Assembly: GCA_032207245.1 (NCBI GenBank)
Contig: CM063504.1
Location: 24,759,629-24,823,628 of the forward strand
Origin: Pardosa pseudoannulata
Taxonomy: Eukaryota > Arthropoda > Arachnida > Araneae > Lycosidae
Direction: 5' to 3'
DNA length: 64,000 nt
The translations under genes and the position numbers were made by a program. The first letter of the stretch is position 1. Each line of letters starts with the position of its first letter. Of this stretch, positions 39,150 through 51,633 are shown piece after piece. A model generated the notes under the pieces. That model was not told the origin of the DNA. It saw only the letters and a program-made list of their open reading frames with translations, and did not search any database.

Positions 39150-42100
39150 AATATTAAATTAAATTCCGATTTTTTAAATGTTAGCAATTAAGTGTATACT
39201 ATGTTATTATTTGAGTATTTGATTAAACAACATAGTGTTAAAACAAATTAAAAGATTAAAATTTTACATATAGTTTAAACAATCTAAAGCTTCTCTACAT
39301 TGGCAAAATTTTCTATTAAATGATAGAGAATATTGAAATATAAAGAACTATTCATAAATCATTTGAAACATTTGTAAACAGTGGATTCTGGCATTTCATA
39401 TATTTCGTCCGTGCTTTTTCTGTTTAAAATGGGATAAATCTCTAATTTTATCAATTTTTATAATATTCTGAATACATCTTTTTCTCACAAACATCATTTG
39501 GAAATACAGCATTAAAGCAACTAAATGAAAAAGCATTTCAATATAATTATAAGCACAAAGTTGTACGTCTTTTCACAATTTGTTTGTGATTTTATAGAAC
39601 CTTCTTTGTTTTTATCAGTTTTTGATAAAGGTTTGAAAAAATTTGGCTTAACAAATCAGGCAGTAAAACGAAACTGATACATTAATACATATTTCCCTTG
39701 ATAGAATTTTTAATTCTTTAAATCTTGCACAGGATCGAGTAACTTTTCGTAGAAACAATTCCGTATATCCTTCACTTATCTTTCATTCGTTAATGAGGCA
39801 CATATTAGATACGCTAGTACCACAACTTGCGGTCTCGTTAAAGCTTTAAAAGGAGAGTCGTCATCATTATATTAAGCTAAACTTCCAGCTGTTTGTTTTA
39901 GAAAAAAAAATATGTATGTAGCTGATTACGTCACAAGTTACGATCCAATTAAACGTCTAGTTTACTCGCGATAATATGAATGAGTAGAAATATCGTAGAA
40001 TTCTTTTTTCCTCGGCGCCAGCTGAATGAAGACATTTTGAGTTGATCACGTAAGATTTAAGAGGACATTTAACATGAAGTGGTTTCATAAAGATTGTAAA
40101 ATTTTATCACAGGATCACAGGATGCAGGTTGCACAGAACTTCCTGGGCCTACCCTTTAGTTCTGTGATGCATAAAAAATTGGCAAACACTCTTATTGAAA
40201 ATGATTTAACTAAGAAATGGTAAAATTAAATCTAAAATGGGAATTATGATGCCTGAGTTTGGTACAAAAAAGACAGAAAGATAAAAGTAAGAATAATGCA
40301 AATAATTAACTGAAGATTTAAAAATAATAGGGATAAAACAATAATAAGTTAAGTTTATAGATTAGTAATTTTATTTTTTAATTTCATTTATTTTTTTATT
40401 TTTTTAAATTTTATTTTCCATATCATAAAAACATTCCGATGGGAGGAAGGAGTTCTTGCAGTGCAGAATGCACGATTCACGAAAGTAACTTAACTAGGAT
40501 CCAAATGGAAAACTCCCATGGAATCAGAATTATTGTAAAATTCTATAAGCCCAATTGTTTTTATTTAATCTGTTATATTTTTACTATGGTAGATAACGTT
40601 TCCTAATATTTAGCGTATAATTAAGTAATAATTTTATATTTATAGAAATTTACTGGGATACATTTGTGTGTGGATCGATACAGAGATACAGGACATGTAT
40701 TAGTACATTATACATAAATCCCACCAGAAAAAATACCTATGTTTTATGACGTTACTTTATAGGAAAGGTAGGTAGTGTATAAATACTAATAGCCTAGGAT
40801 CAAAAATTAGATAATATAGGCCATTAAACACCATATTTACTGGAAATTTAAATATACTTATTTCTACCATTGTAAAATCAGTCATTTTGACTGGTATGGT
40901 AAATCTAGTTCATCAAAAAAAGAATTGTGTGTGTTATTTTTGAAAAGAAGTATCGTATCATATGCAAGGGCACGAGGAAATCATACTAAACAGGAAAGAA
41001 TGATTTGAGAACTTTGTCCTTAACTTTGTACTTGTCTTGTAAAGAACGGGGAGGTAGGTTCGACGTAATGATGGGATTCAGAATAGCAACCTCTGTTTCC
41101 AGCTCTCTTCTTGTATAAAAAACAAGCATGCGTTTTCATTAACACCTGTACATCAGTTTACAAAATAAAAAAATCTAGGGCTTACCACTAAATTAAAGGA
41201 CTTATCAAATGTTTCCTTGTATGCATTGAATACCCTACGGATTTAATGTATGATTCCCTTTTTTGATGAAGAACCGGAATTGTAAACTTAACCTTGTGGC
41301 TTTTTCAATTTTTACAAGTTGGCGTGCAATAACGTCTTTAGACAGAATTGAACAATATATGGGCGATCTCGTAGCACTGTATATTTGTAATGTATGAAAT
41401 TTTCTGTTATATTTTATTATTAAATGCTTCAAAATGAAATTATCATTGTTATTTTTATTACTTTTAAACTGTATTTATATCAACATACGGATGAATCAAA
41501 TCACACACAAAGAGAAAACACATAAATTTGATAACAATTACCGACTAGTTAAAAACAGAAATACACCATGAGATCAAAGTTTTCGGTTTTGGCACATGTA
41601 ATTTTTGATTTAGCGAAAAAAATATTTCCAAATATAACGAACGTTTATAGTTGTTTTGTACCGAATAATATTGATCTTAAAGATTAATGAAATTTGAGAC
41701 ATGAACATAGACTACACATATGCTACGTATATACATATACATTTTTACGAAGTACACATTCCTAAATGCATTAGTCCATTTACCCATCGAGTAATATGCT
41801 ATTTTATTATGAGTGTAGCATATAAGTGAGTTAATATTCAGTACGAAGCTCGGGCTATTTTACAGTCCTTAGATTAGTCCACATATAAATCCTGAAAACT
41901 AACCTGGATATATTAACAATTACTTTACAAATTCCTGTGTATATGCATCATTTTTTATTGATTTCCCTTCTTGAACATATTTGCTAATTAGTTGTGAGTA
42001 GGTCTTTTTAAAAAGTAATTTAGTTTTCATAGACATATTCTGCACTTGCACCGTTCCCAGTAATAATTTTGTGTTTTATCGAGTTAGACGCTCAAATATT

Positions 42101-43780
42101 TCCATATTATTTCTCCCACCTGAATCTTCTATAAGAACAACAGCTGTAGCTTCAGGAAAATTTCAGTATTAATACTGCTTCAGCAGATGGAAACGTTTGG
42201 CAACGTGCTCTTTCCTTCATTTGTTTTGCGTTACGGTTTCTTTCGCCTTGGCAAAGTGAATCAACCCTGACTTCCTATTAACCTCCCTAAAGTGGGACAA
42301 ATGAAGTAGCGTAACCTCACCGCGGGAAATCACTTGAAAAACTTATTTATTCCTTCTTTAGTCTTTTAGGGTATATAAAGACAGTCTTAGTAAATATTCT
42401 ATTCCACTTGGAATCGTAAAGGTGCAGTTATGTACCTATCTACTTACCTTACTATCTATTTATCTATCTATCTATGTATCTTATCTATTTATCTAACTGT
42501 CTATCTAATCTGTCTATATACAATGAAATTTCAGTCCGTCGTTTTTGAAGGAGACGAATATAGAAATCGATAAATGTTAGAGAACAACGGAAAATGGATA
42601 TAGAAATTAGGTAAAATGTGTGACTTTGAATAAATGAATAATTTATAGCTCTAAGAGAAAATTTTACAAATTATAACGTATTTATAGAATAAACATTATT
42701 TTAAATAATTGTAATTGAGAATTGCTTTGTGCAAGTAAATCGCTTGACTGCAAAGACTGGCCGTTTTGTTGTCTTTTAATCAGCAGAGACACTTACGTGG
42801 CCGTTGCGTTTATACATAAGTTATTTTAATTTTGACAAAGATTCGTGCGCTTCAGAGCAACTCAGCACTGTGGTTCGTCTTAGTCTTCCTTTCTTCTCCT
42901 TTATTTTATGATCTAGCAGCTGTTTCTTGCATATGATCTCCACTGGTATAATATCGCTATTTGATGGGTTACTACCGATTGGGATGCAATCATCAAAGTT
43001 TATGCCAACAAACTTATTTCAGTCTTCTTAGAACAAGTCACAATCTTCATCAACCGCAAACTGATTGTTCTCACTTGGTTGTCTAAAACCAGCTTTAGCG
43101 GATTAGTTGTTTATTTCATTTTCCCTGCTCTCCTAAATTCGACAACAGCAACATTTCCAGGAAAACAAAGCGACGAAACTAAATTTTTTTGACATTAGAT
43201 GTTGGTAAACTGACAATACTGGAAAAAATAACATTAGCTTTAAGGGATCCAAATGAATTAGGTGATCCGTACGGAAAAACGAATAATGCGGGAATGAAAA
43301 ATTGATGTTTCTTCTGTTTATATGTAAGGTCAAGTTCGATTCCCGGTGGAATTTATCAAAGAAGTTGTAAGGGTAATTTCCTGGTTTTTTCCCTCGTGTA
43401 ATACCTTTATGAGTTCGGTGCATGCATAAAACCGTTAGAGAGGCTTTCCTCTAAAACACATTCTTTGCGGATTTACCTTACATGGTGCACCTGGGGTAAG
43501 ATCTAACCTCAAGACTTACGCATAGCAGTCTAAAGGCTTCCGGGTTTAGAATATTCAGCCAGAACTACACATTAGAAGTTAAATTTATAATGTAGAATAC
43601 TATTTCATATGTCTAGTGAGTTATCTCGAGAATGAATTTTTTTCACCCATTAAATACTACTCTTTTGATTGAACTTGTCACTGTAAAGTCTATCGACAAA
43701 TATAATACGTAGGAACAGGATAAATTTATATAAGCACACTCAAAATTGCGCAAGTTTCTTCTAGACAAATGAACATACGA
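39150..43780. other. Intronic AT-rich DNA, no gene recognised
   Basis: No coding frame or recognised repeat. Two slightly GC-richer patches occur at about 39890-40060 and 42165-42380 ('gcgtaacctcaccgcgggaa' in the latter), and a (TATC)n-like run lies at about 42430-42520. Nothing firmer can be said. Confidence 0.4.
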
Positions 43781-43899
43781 ATACAAACGTACGGTTCTGA
43801 GAGACTTTAATTCTTCTGTGTATAGTTGTGATCTTTCAAAGGTTGTTCAAAATTTAGACTAAGCAGAGATATTGCATAAGTTTCTATATATACTCTTAG

Positions 43900-44260
43900 A
43901 TGCATTGTGGCTAATAACAAACGCTGAATCACAGCCTGAAAAACAGGTGACGAACAAATGACCAGACAATATCTAAACAACGGGATTTGCTGTTTTGTTG
44001 AGATTCGAGAACTGCTGTCTGCTTCTCGAAGCCGAGTAATCACGTCATTCAGCCGCGTTGTCACTCTCTAGTTCGGTGTCCTCTTGACGTTATCCTTTCT
44101 CGGGCTAAAATTAGCCTCCTCTACCTTCCTCCCGATTGCTAAGCATCCCGGTGCTCTCTCTTTCACTTTTTAGTGCCGCTTTCTGTGTCTCTGTACGTCT
44201 ACACGCAGCCGCTATAAATACATTTTCGAGTCTGCTGAGGAACAGATGACTTGGCCAAAT
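43900..44260 (+). promoter_or_regulatory. CpG-richer block ending in a TATAAATA box; possible alternative promoter
   Basis: CpG-containing sequence ('cattcagccgcgttgtcact', 'ttgacgttatc', 'cacgcagccgc') leads into TATAAATA at 44213-44220. It lies about 5 kb upstream of exon 2 on the gene's strand. A TATA box beside a GC island could drive an internal transcript. The open frames around it do not look coding, and chance TATA matches are common in this DNA. Confidence 0.25.
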
Positions 44261-45038
44261 CCAAAGTTCGTCCGGTTTCATAAAAAGAGTGAAAATAGGG
44301 AGTATTTTCCCTTCATTGCATATTTCCACATGAGTATGTCACTAATAATGTGCAAGTTTTCTGAACAAAAACTTAACAGTATTCTTTTAAAATGTGCAAC
44401 AAATCCCCGTAAAATGAGCGAAACATTATTTGCAAATATTTTAGTTTTCACTCTAAATCTAAAAAAAGAAAAGAAGAAGAAAAACGCTATCCTGTTTGCT
44501 CTCTTACCTATGTAATATGCAATATAATATTTTACAGTACTTCTTCCGAATCTAAACGAACTTTAGACTGGAACTTTCAGTTTCGTATGATGTCCATTCT
44601 TTCAAGAAGAAAATTTCAGTTTTTTCTTGAGTCTAAACTGATACTAATCGCCTATTCTGGTTCAAATTCCACATCTCAAATTTCTATCATTTAGTTTTGT
44701 TCAGTTTTCCTAACCAATTACACACATGCGCGGTTAAAGAAACGTAATTCCAATGATGTTTCTTTTGCAAACTAAATGGATATTCCCAAAATCCGCAAGG
44801 TTTAAAGGCAAATAAAACGGAAGGAATTTGGTTTATTTGATATCACAGCTGACCGTACTTAAATACGATGATCTCCTATATCTCATTATTACAAAGATTG
44901 TAGACAATATATACACACACACTAATATATGTTTGTGTGTTATGTGTATTATTGTTATACATTTCATTTTTATATTTTAGTTATTAGGCAAGTTATTAGA
45001 AACTTATTAATTTACAATGTATTAGAAAGTATAGTTAC

Positions 45039-45039
<1 letters not shown>

Positions 45040-45089
<50 letters not shown>

Positions 45090-45112
45090 TTAGCTTTCTC
45101 TCTCTCTCTTTC

Positions 45113-45145
<33 letters not shown>

Positions 45146-45330
45146 ATATATATATATGTACATTGCATGCATTTATAATCTATATCTATCAACCTATCTT
45201 TCTATCTATCTATCAACTTATATATATATATATATATGTGTATACATATATACATATACTTACACACACACACACATATATATATATTATATAAATACAC
45301 AAAGAGAGAGAAAGAGAGAGAGAGAAATAT
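45040..45330. repeat. Compound microsatellite cluster (TA, CT, TG, ATCT, CA, GA)
   Basis: In order: (TA)n to about 45085, (TC)n, (TA)n(TG)n, an atct-type run near 45190, (TA)n(TG)n, (CA)n(TA)n and (GA)n near 45303-45326. Confidence 0.9.
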
Positions 45331-46244
45331 TGCTGGAATTTATAAAAGAAAGTATATCAAAGAAAAGAATGTATATAAAAGAAAGTGTATTGTAGGTCAA
45401 ATGACTTCGATGGGCATTTTGGTGTTAAGAACAATTCACGTACCTCCTTATTCTCTTCATTCTCATAAACTATCAAACTACTTATTTACTCTTGATTTTT
45501 AAGTTAAGACAATATAAAGAAAGGTGATAACAGCTATCTATGATCATTATATATTCCTACCTATAATATATATATTCTTTTACGCTTTACATAATGCATT
45601 TTTGTCGAAAGGTTCTTCAAGGGCAAAAGGTTGAGAAACTCTTCTATTCTTTTTGATATTTTATCTATGTACTTAAGGTCGTTAACTTAATTGTTCTACC
45701 GCAGCAGATAATACAAAGAAGAGAAGTCTCAGTTAAGAATGGCTTTATTTATTTGATTAATTGTTCCAGATCAATGATGGCTTTTAGATAAATGGAACTT
45801 AACTGCAGTGAATTTTACTTTAGAAGTGAACCGTGGTCACAATAAAAATCGTTGAGATATTTAAACTAGAAACTCTATGGGATTAAATTTTGATAAAATA
45901 AGCAATATTATAAGTTTAATAATGCATAAAACTGAAAATACACCTAAGCAGAAGTGGACTGTTGCATGAAACATGAATTAAACATATTGTAGGAAATTAT
46001 TTATAATTGACTATAAGACATTGGTAATTCGATATTGTAGAGTGCATTAGACGATTATGCTTAACTAAAGCACAACAGCTTTGTTAAATTTTAGATAGAC
46101 GCGAATAACAGCCTAGATTTGAAAAGCTAGAAACGTTTTCTTATTAATTAGAAATAGAAACATTGTGATTCAATCTTTGTACTTCCTGTAAAGGAAATGG
46201 TTTTAATAAAATTGTACAGAAATACATATACATGTAATATGGTC

Positions 46245-46562
46245 GAGACTCATTCAAAATCACAACACAGTTTATTTCTGGTGAAATCCATATAACAGGC
46301 AAGCACTTTTACAACATCGTGCACCCAGACAATGTGATCCTGCACACACACACATTTTCCAAGTAGGGATTTCTCAGGTAAAAAGACTAAGAATAATCGG
46401 TAAGCACAATTGATCACGTGATAAAAAATACCCATGTTGATAGAGAACTCGTTTACTATTGGCTAAAGTAGTACAGACAGAGGCTGAATTAAATCTATAG
46501 CGATTCTGGTGGGAAAAATCAGAACTACCGCTCAAACCCCCAACGTACTTTATGAACAAAAG
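46245..46562 (-). mobile_element. Dispersed repeat family C, minus-strand copy
   Basis: The reverse complement carries 'tcataaagtacgttgggggt', 'agttctgatttttccc', 'ccaatagtaaacgag', 'acatgggtattttttatcac' and 'gagaaatccctactt', all in the same order as the copy at 50150-50365. The family is not recognised; it may be a LINE or SINE tail. No coding remnant was found. Confidence 0.65.
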
Positions 46563-47089
46563 TTATTAAATTAATATTAAAATATGTAAATAAGGGATTT
46601 TAATATTACACACATATACACCTTTGCTCATTTCCATTTTGATAGCATAAAAGAACCATTTGGTATTATTCGCATCTGGCATTCATAAAACAGGCAAAGG
46701 ATATATTTCATAATATCCATTTATTTTTCCACTTAGATTATGTTCAGAATTATTTACCGTGTGAAGGCAAAAACGAATCAAGTTATTATAAAACTCATTT
46801 ATAATTATTACATGGTGTTAATTTGGTCATAATTTTGAAATCGAACAGTTTTCTATCAGTTTTCTTTAAATACACACAATTTTACAAAATTGAACAAACT
46901 TTAGTTTATATGGAGTTTTTAATATTATGTAAACATCACCGAAGATCATCAGTGGAATGAAAGTATAACCAAAAATGCCAAAGTAGTAATTAATTTAGAA
47001 ATAATGCCCCTACAAAATTTCACTATACTAATGATTCTTTGCCAATACGTGTGCCTGCGTGCAAATATGACCATACGTTGATATATGTA

Positions 47090-47093
<4 letters not shown>

Positions 47094-47178
<85 letters not shown>
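47094..47178. repeat. (TA)n microsatellite
   Basis: About 85 bp of uninterrupted TA. Confidence 0.95.
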
Positions 47179-47180
<2 letters not shown>

Positions 47181-47352
47181 CTCGGTATGAAAAACAAAAT
47201 TTTAAACAAAGATAACAGTATAAATGAAATAGCAAAAGTTTCTTTACATGATTATTTACAAATTATTTACATGATTTTAAAATATAATTTTCATATTATT
47301 CATATTTCATATACATTTTTTATATATATGAATGCATATATGTATATATGTA

Positions 47353-47360
47353 CACACACT

Positions 47361-47447
<87 letters not shown>

Positions 47448-47448
47448 A
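47353..47448. repeat. Self-complementary (CA)n-(TA)n-(TG)n microsatellite
   Basis: About 22 bp of CA (47361-47383), 45 bp of TA and 19 bp of TG follow each other. The CA arm is the complement of the TG arm, so the whole tract can fold into one long hairpin. Confidence 0.95.
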
Positions 47449-47640
47449 TTTTCGTCTGTTTACAGTACAAATGTTATTTTAAGTCTCAATATCTAAGTGT
47501 TGCATGATTTAGTCCTCCTTATTACCTTAAAGAAATTTAGTACGTCTTTCACTACAACTATTAAACAAATCTGTAAAAAATCTTTATTGTGGTCACCTGC
47601 AATATTTGAAATTTGGGACATAGCGCCCTTAATTACGATG

Positions 47641-47646
47641 CACACA

Positions 47647-47682
<36 letters not shown>

Positions 47683-47692
47683 CATATGTATG

Positions 47693-47757
<65 letters not shown>

Positions 47758-47811
47758 GTATGATGAATGTATATATAAGTGTGTGTATATATGCATATAT
47801 ATATATGCATG

Positions 47812-47882
<71 letters not shown>

Positions 47883-47905
47883 GTATATATTTATATATGT
47901 ACAAA
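47641..47905. repeat. Compound (TA)n/(TATG)n/(TGCA) microsatellite
   Basis: Alternating TA runs with tatgtatg and tatatgcat interruptions over about 265 bp. Confidence 0.95.
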
Positions 47906-48589
47906 CAGAGAGATATAGCTATACATTTGTATACAGTTTCTTTGATGTCTCGCTACATCGATATATAATATTGTTGAGTAAAATAAGAATGAATCAAACT
48001 TGTCTGTAATCATTTGACATCACAGTATCATATTTACATCACGTTAGTTACACCTAGGAAACATATGTCGTGCCGACAGTGTTATCGACCAAAGTTGTAA
48101 CTTGAAACTTCCCCGCATCAGTTAGATTGAATCACCGGGATTGAATCTGTAATGTGCCGTTTAGGAAGGACTTCATGTTACTTTCATGACTTACAAAGAT
48201 ATTGACTCTTGTTCTTTAGGTCACCCCGTGCCTTAACATTAGTTTTATTTTTTAGCGTCAAGTCGGCTTTATTTTTTTTTTATATATTGAATTAGTCGTT
48301 TCGTGTCAAGCAGTCAGTATGGAAAATTCTGATTCACGAATGGAATGATATTTTTTTCAAAATTTAAATTATGATTTTGGTTCTGTGAGATTATTTAAAA
48401 AGATAATCCATGTACCAATATAAATATCAAGCATGCGACTTAAATAAATTTTCTAATGCTTTTTAATTTTAGAAACGATTACAGTGTTACTCCTTTCCAC
48501 AAATAAACTAGTGTGTGACAAATCTTTTCAAGAATAAAAGAAGCGTAATAAAAAGGAAGAAATTAATAATACTAAATAACGACAAATAG

Positions 48590-48708
48590 GTATATATACA
48601 CATGCTCATATATATACATACATATATATATATGTGTGTGTGTGTGTATATATACACATGTATATGTGCATATATGTATCTATCTATATCTATCTATCTA
48701 TCTATCTA

Positions 48709-48774
<66 letters not shown>

Positions 48775-48822
48775 CACATACACATATATACACATATATA
48801 CATTTACACACGCACACACACG
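48590..48822. repeat. Compound microsatellite (TACA/TG/ATCT/TA/CA)
   Basis: About 230 bp: tatatacaca lead, (TG)n near 48634, (ATCT)n near 48680, (TA)n near 48715-48770, then (TACACA)n and CA-rich sequence. It ends about 350 bp before exon 2. Confidence 0.95.
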
Positions 48823-49174
48823 TAAATTTTGATCAATCTAAAACTTTTTTGGGGTTAACCTGAATTGCTATGGAAAATTCATCTAGATTATACTGGCAAT
48901 TTCGGAGTTTTGGAGTACATACTTAACAGACAAAAAGACAGATGAAAAGTAGACTATGTTATGCATTGATATATTGTAGGGTGGATTTATTTGTTTCAGA
49001 GAAGTTTAATTTTCAGTTTTATTAAATAAAAAAATCAATGAAATATTTAAGATAGTTTCATTTTTTAATTTTGCAGTAGTTTATTTTATTTATTCTTGTA
49101 CATATTTATGTTATTAGTTTATTGTTTTTCAGCCTTTTATGTTCTCGAAATTATATTTAATTTTTTTATTTTAG

Positions 49175-49297
49175 AGCAAAGACTGGATTCAGCTGAAAAT
49201 CCAAGAAATGCATCCAGCGATGACAGATATTGGCACAAATCTGAGAGAAGCCACAGATCTTTATCAACAGCACGAAAAAGTTTTAGAAAAGTTACAG
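49175..49297 (+). CDS. CCDC141: CCDC141-like protein, coding exon 2 (residues 41-81)
   Basis: The exon has 41 codons, phase 0 on both sides. The acceptor is tttttttattttag and the donor gtatgt after CAG. It begins SKDWIQLKIQEMHPAM, continuing the beta-type segment of exon 1. Human CCDC141 has a comparable K-W-V-Q-L-Q-L stretch at this junction as I recall it. It then enters a helical stretch (TNLREATDLYQQHEKVLEKL) with heptad-like spacing, the start of the spectrin-like region. A second AG two bases downstream would shift the frame and give an unrelated peptide, so AGC at 49175 is the start. The exon lies between the microsatellite cluster of intron 1 and the 2.1 kb intron 2. Confidence 0.85.
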
Positions 49298-49602
49298 GTA
49301 TGTTTGTTTTCAGTTTTTACATTTCATTTTATTCTATAGCTATTTTCACATAAAATTTCTGGTACTACCAAATTAACTGCGGAAGATTTAGGTGATTTTA
49401 TCTTCTTTATAAAAAGTAAATCCAGCCGTATACGGCTTTCTGAAAATTATTATTTTAACTATTATTCGTGAATATTAATTGAAGGGAATTTAAGAAAAAA
49501 AATGATTGTTGTAGGGACTTTTTTCATTTGCTGCAGTAATACGTTTTAATGGGAGATAGTAATAGATGTTTTGTAGTAAGTTAGTAACCCTCTAAGAATT
49601 GT

Positions 49603-49801
49603 GCACGTGATTTTTTTCCCCAGCCGATGATGTCTTCAAACAATGTGCACGTGTTACTTGGTTACATTTAGATTCAAAATTTTTTATTGCAAATACAATT
49701 CTTACTATTTAATGAAAGAATTTTTCATATGAATCTAAATCACCTCATTACACGAGCACACCAGTTCGAAGGCATCATCGGCTGGAGAGAAAATTACGTA
49801 G
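49603..49801. mobile_element. Palindromic MITE with CCAGCCGATGATG ends
   Basis: CCAGCCGATGATG at 49620-49632 mirrors CATCATCGGCTGG at 49773-49785. The inverted match continues outward (CACGTGATTTTTTTC against TACGTAATTTTCTCT) and inward ('atttagattcaaaa' against 'atgaatctaaat'). The arms are about 75-80 bp with a short centre. It is non-coding and its superfamily is not assigned. Confidence 0.7.
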
Positions 49802-50149
49802 GTAATGCTTCGTATATGGTAAGTTATTTTTATCTGTAATGATTTAAGAAAGTTAATAATTTACTAATTTACGTGCTCTTTTAGTCTTCATGTCTTATAT
49901 GGGTCACATACATGTAGATAAGAAGGATAAATACCCATTCTTAAGAAGAATATAAAGTATGTTGATATCTAGATGGTATTAAATTGAATGAAATTTTTAT
50001 TTGCAATTCTATATACTAAACAATAATGTATTTAAACAAATTAAACAATGTCATATATATGTAATATTAAAATCTCTTAATTACATATTTAAATATTAAT
50101 TTAATAACTTGTGTCTTAAGTCTGCTTTTGATTTCATTATCTCAAGCCT

Positions 50150-50365
50150 TTCTTTTTCGGCCTCTTCTGTTCATAAATTACGTTATTGGGGTTTGCTCGG
50201 TAATTCTGATTTTTCCCTTCAGACACCCTATAGGCTTAATCCAGCTTCTCTCTGTATCTCTTTAACCAATAGTAAACGCATTCTCTTTAGACATGGGTAT
50301 TTTTATCACATAATCAAATGTGCTTAGGAATTATTCGTAGTCTTTGTAATTGAGAAATCCCTACT
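50150..50365 (+). mobile_element. Dispersed repeat family C, plus-strand copy
   Basis: Collinear with the reverse complement of 46245-46562: 'tcataaattacgttattggg', 'ggtaattctgatttttccc', 'ccaatagtaaacgcattctc', 'acatgggtatttttatcaca', 'gagaaatccctactta'. It is about 80% similar by eye and runs directly into the SINE family A copy. Confidence 0.65.
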
Positions 50366-50399
50366 TAAAAAGGTGTTATTTCCAATAGGGGGCACCTGC

Positions 50400-50775
50400 T
50401 TCTTATAGCATAGCAGAAGGTTTAGATCATTTTTGTCTCCCTAAAAAAAGTAAATCTCCACTACCATACCGTAGAATTTTGTTGGCCATTTTGTTTGGGA
50501 GAACATTATAGGTGGCTAACATTACCTATAACAACCTCCCTATAAGAACGCAAACAAACAAAGTGGGTCCTCTTAGTTTAAAAGCAGAGACTAAGTAGAA
50601 GATCCTCCAGAGGTATCGTTTGGAAGCTAAAGGACATTGTGACAATGGAACCATTTTGCTTGCCTCAGCAGCCTTTAATGAGCATGATTTATCTATATTT
50701 AGGCGGTACGAGCCTGGAACTAGCAACCCCTCGATTATGAGATCAATGTCTTTGCTGACTGATCTACCAGGTCTC
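50400..50775 (-). mobile_element. SINE family A copy with tRNA-like head
   Basis: On the minus strand it begins near 50775 with CCTGGTAGATCAGTCAGCAA and a GGGGTTGCTAGTTCCAGGC B-box-like segment. The body shared with the copies at 27.2 and 19.6 kb follows ('ccagaggtatcgtttggaag', 'aaggacattgtgac', 'agcctttaatgagcatgatt' as read on the + strand). It is the longest copy in the window. Confidence 0.6.
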
Positions 50776-50829
50776 TATTTTGAGTTTAAATTTTAGAACT
50801 ATTACAGCTTGAATTATGCAATAAATTTT

Positions 50830-51345
50830 GGCTTCTGCGTTCTAAAAATTATAACAAAATAAAATATTTTATTTTTTAAGTAATTTTTATAGAAGGTATA
50901 CGTTTTTGATAGAAAATTAAACATAAATTTTCGAAAGCGAATATGCATGATTTAATTAATAAGGAATTTTTGAAAAACAATCATCTCTTACGGTTACTGC
51001 TAATATTTTCAAGAACATTAAATCATACTTTAACATTCGTTGGCGAAAATAATTTCTTGTCAGATAAAATTATTTATAATAAAGAAAACTTTTGTAAAGT
51101 TTGTGTATATTTAAAATAATATATTTTACTTTTCAAGCAATCGTTTAGGTAAGGTATACATTTTGCGGTAATAAATTAAACACAGATTTACAGAGAAAGT
51201 GCATGCATGACTCACTTCTTAATGAACTTCTGAAAACTAATTTTTTACACTTAACTGCTAATACTTTCAAGAACCTTATAGCTTACTATAATAATTGCAT
51301 ACGAAAGTAATTTTATTGTCAGAAAACTTTTTACATAGCTCAAGT
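50830..51345. repeat. Two-unit tandem duplication (about 258 bp) ending at exon 3
   Basis: The ordered motifs 'aataatattttact/aatattttatttt', 'ggtatac', 'aaattaaacat/caga', 'tgcatga', 'actgctaatattttcaagaa' and 'gtcagaaaa/gtcagataaa' occur twice. The ggtatac motif is at 50895 and 51153 (258 bp apart). The second unit ends within about 30 bp of the exon 3 acceptor, so a duplicated segment forms the immediate splice-site environment. Confidence 0.75.
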
Positions 51346-51371
51346 CATCAAAATCCATTATTTTTTTTCAG

Positions 51372-51563
51372 ACCAAACAAAGTCCTGTGGAAGAATTACT
51401 TCGTCAAGCAGATGATTTAATTTCTAATCAAAAACCCAGGGGCGAAGTTTATTCAGCAATGGCTGAAAACTTGGGTCTAGCCTGGAAGGACCTCAACGCT
51501 CAGCTTGAGCAAAGGAGACAGATTCTAGAACAAGCTGTTGCATTTTTCACTAAATCTGAACAG
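51372..51563 (+). CDS. CCDC141: CCDC141-like protein, coding exon 3 (residues 82-145)
   Basis: The exon has 64 codons, phase 0 on both sides. The acceptor is ttttttttcag and the donor gtaaaa after CAG. The peptide includes VEELLRQADDLI, VYSAMAENLGLAWKDLNAQL and EQRRQILEQAVAFFTKSEQ. Alternating hydrophobic positions and the W in LAWKDLNAQLEQRRQIL give the look of a spectrin-repeat helix A-B. I recall human CCDC141 having a closely similar stretch (VYDAMAETLGEAWA-type) at this distance from the start. This is the strongest evidence for the gene assignment. GC content is higher than in the flanking introns. Confidence 0.92.
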
Positions 51564-51596
51564 GTAAAAAAATAACATTGCTTTTAAAACTGATCT

Positions 51597-51600
<4 letters not shown>

Positions 51601-51631
<31 letters not shown>
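51601..51631. repeat. (TG)n microsatellite
   Basis: Uninterrupted TG run of about 31 bp located 38 bp after the exon 3 donor. TG repeats close to donors can affect splicing in other genes, but nothing here tests that. Confidence 0.95.

Positions 51632-51633
<2 letters not shown>

Larger units (their letters stand above)
49298..51371 (+). other. Intron 2
   Basis: GT-AG intron of 2074 bp, phase 0. It contains a palindromic MITE (49603-49801), a family C repeat, a SINE family A copy and a two-unit tandem repeat that ends about 27 bp before exon 3. Confidence 0.85.

Noticed and set aside
43807..44064. 85-codon minus-strand frame with ordinary amino-acid composition
   Set aside because: No recognisable family, no splice partners and no supporting context; it lies in the CpG-rich candidate regulatory block.
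44246..44515. 89-codon frame just downstream of the TATAAATA box
   Set aside because: Low-complexity Lys-rich end, no motif, no repeat of the pattern elsewhere; likely chance.
46250..46559. Short frames in family C repeats that look alike in two places
   Set aside because: The similarity is explained by the repeat itself; both frames carry stops and no protein domain is evident.
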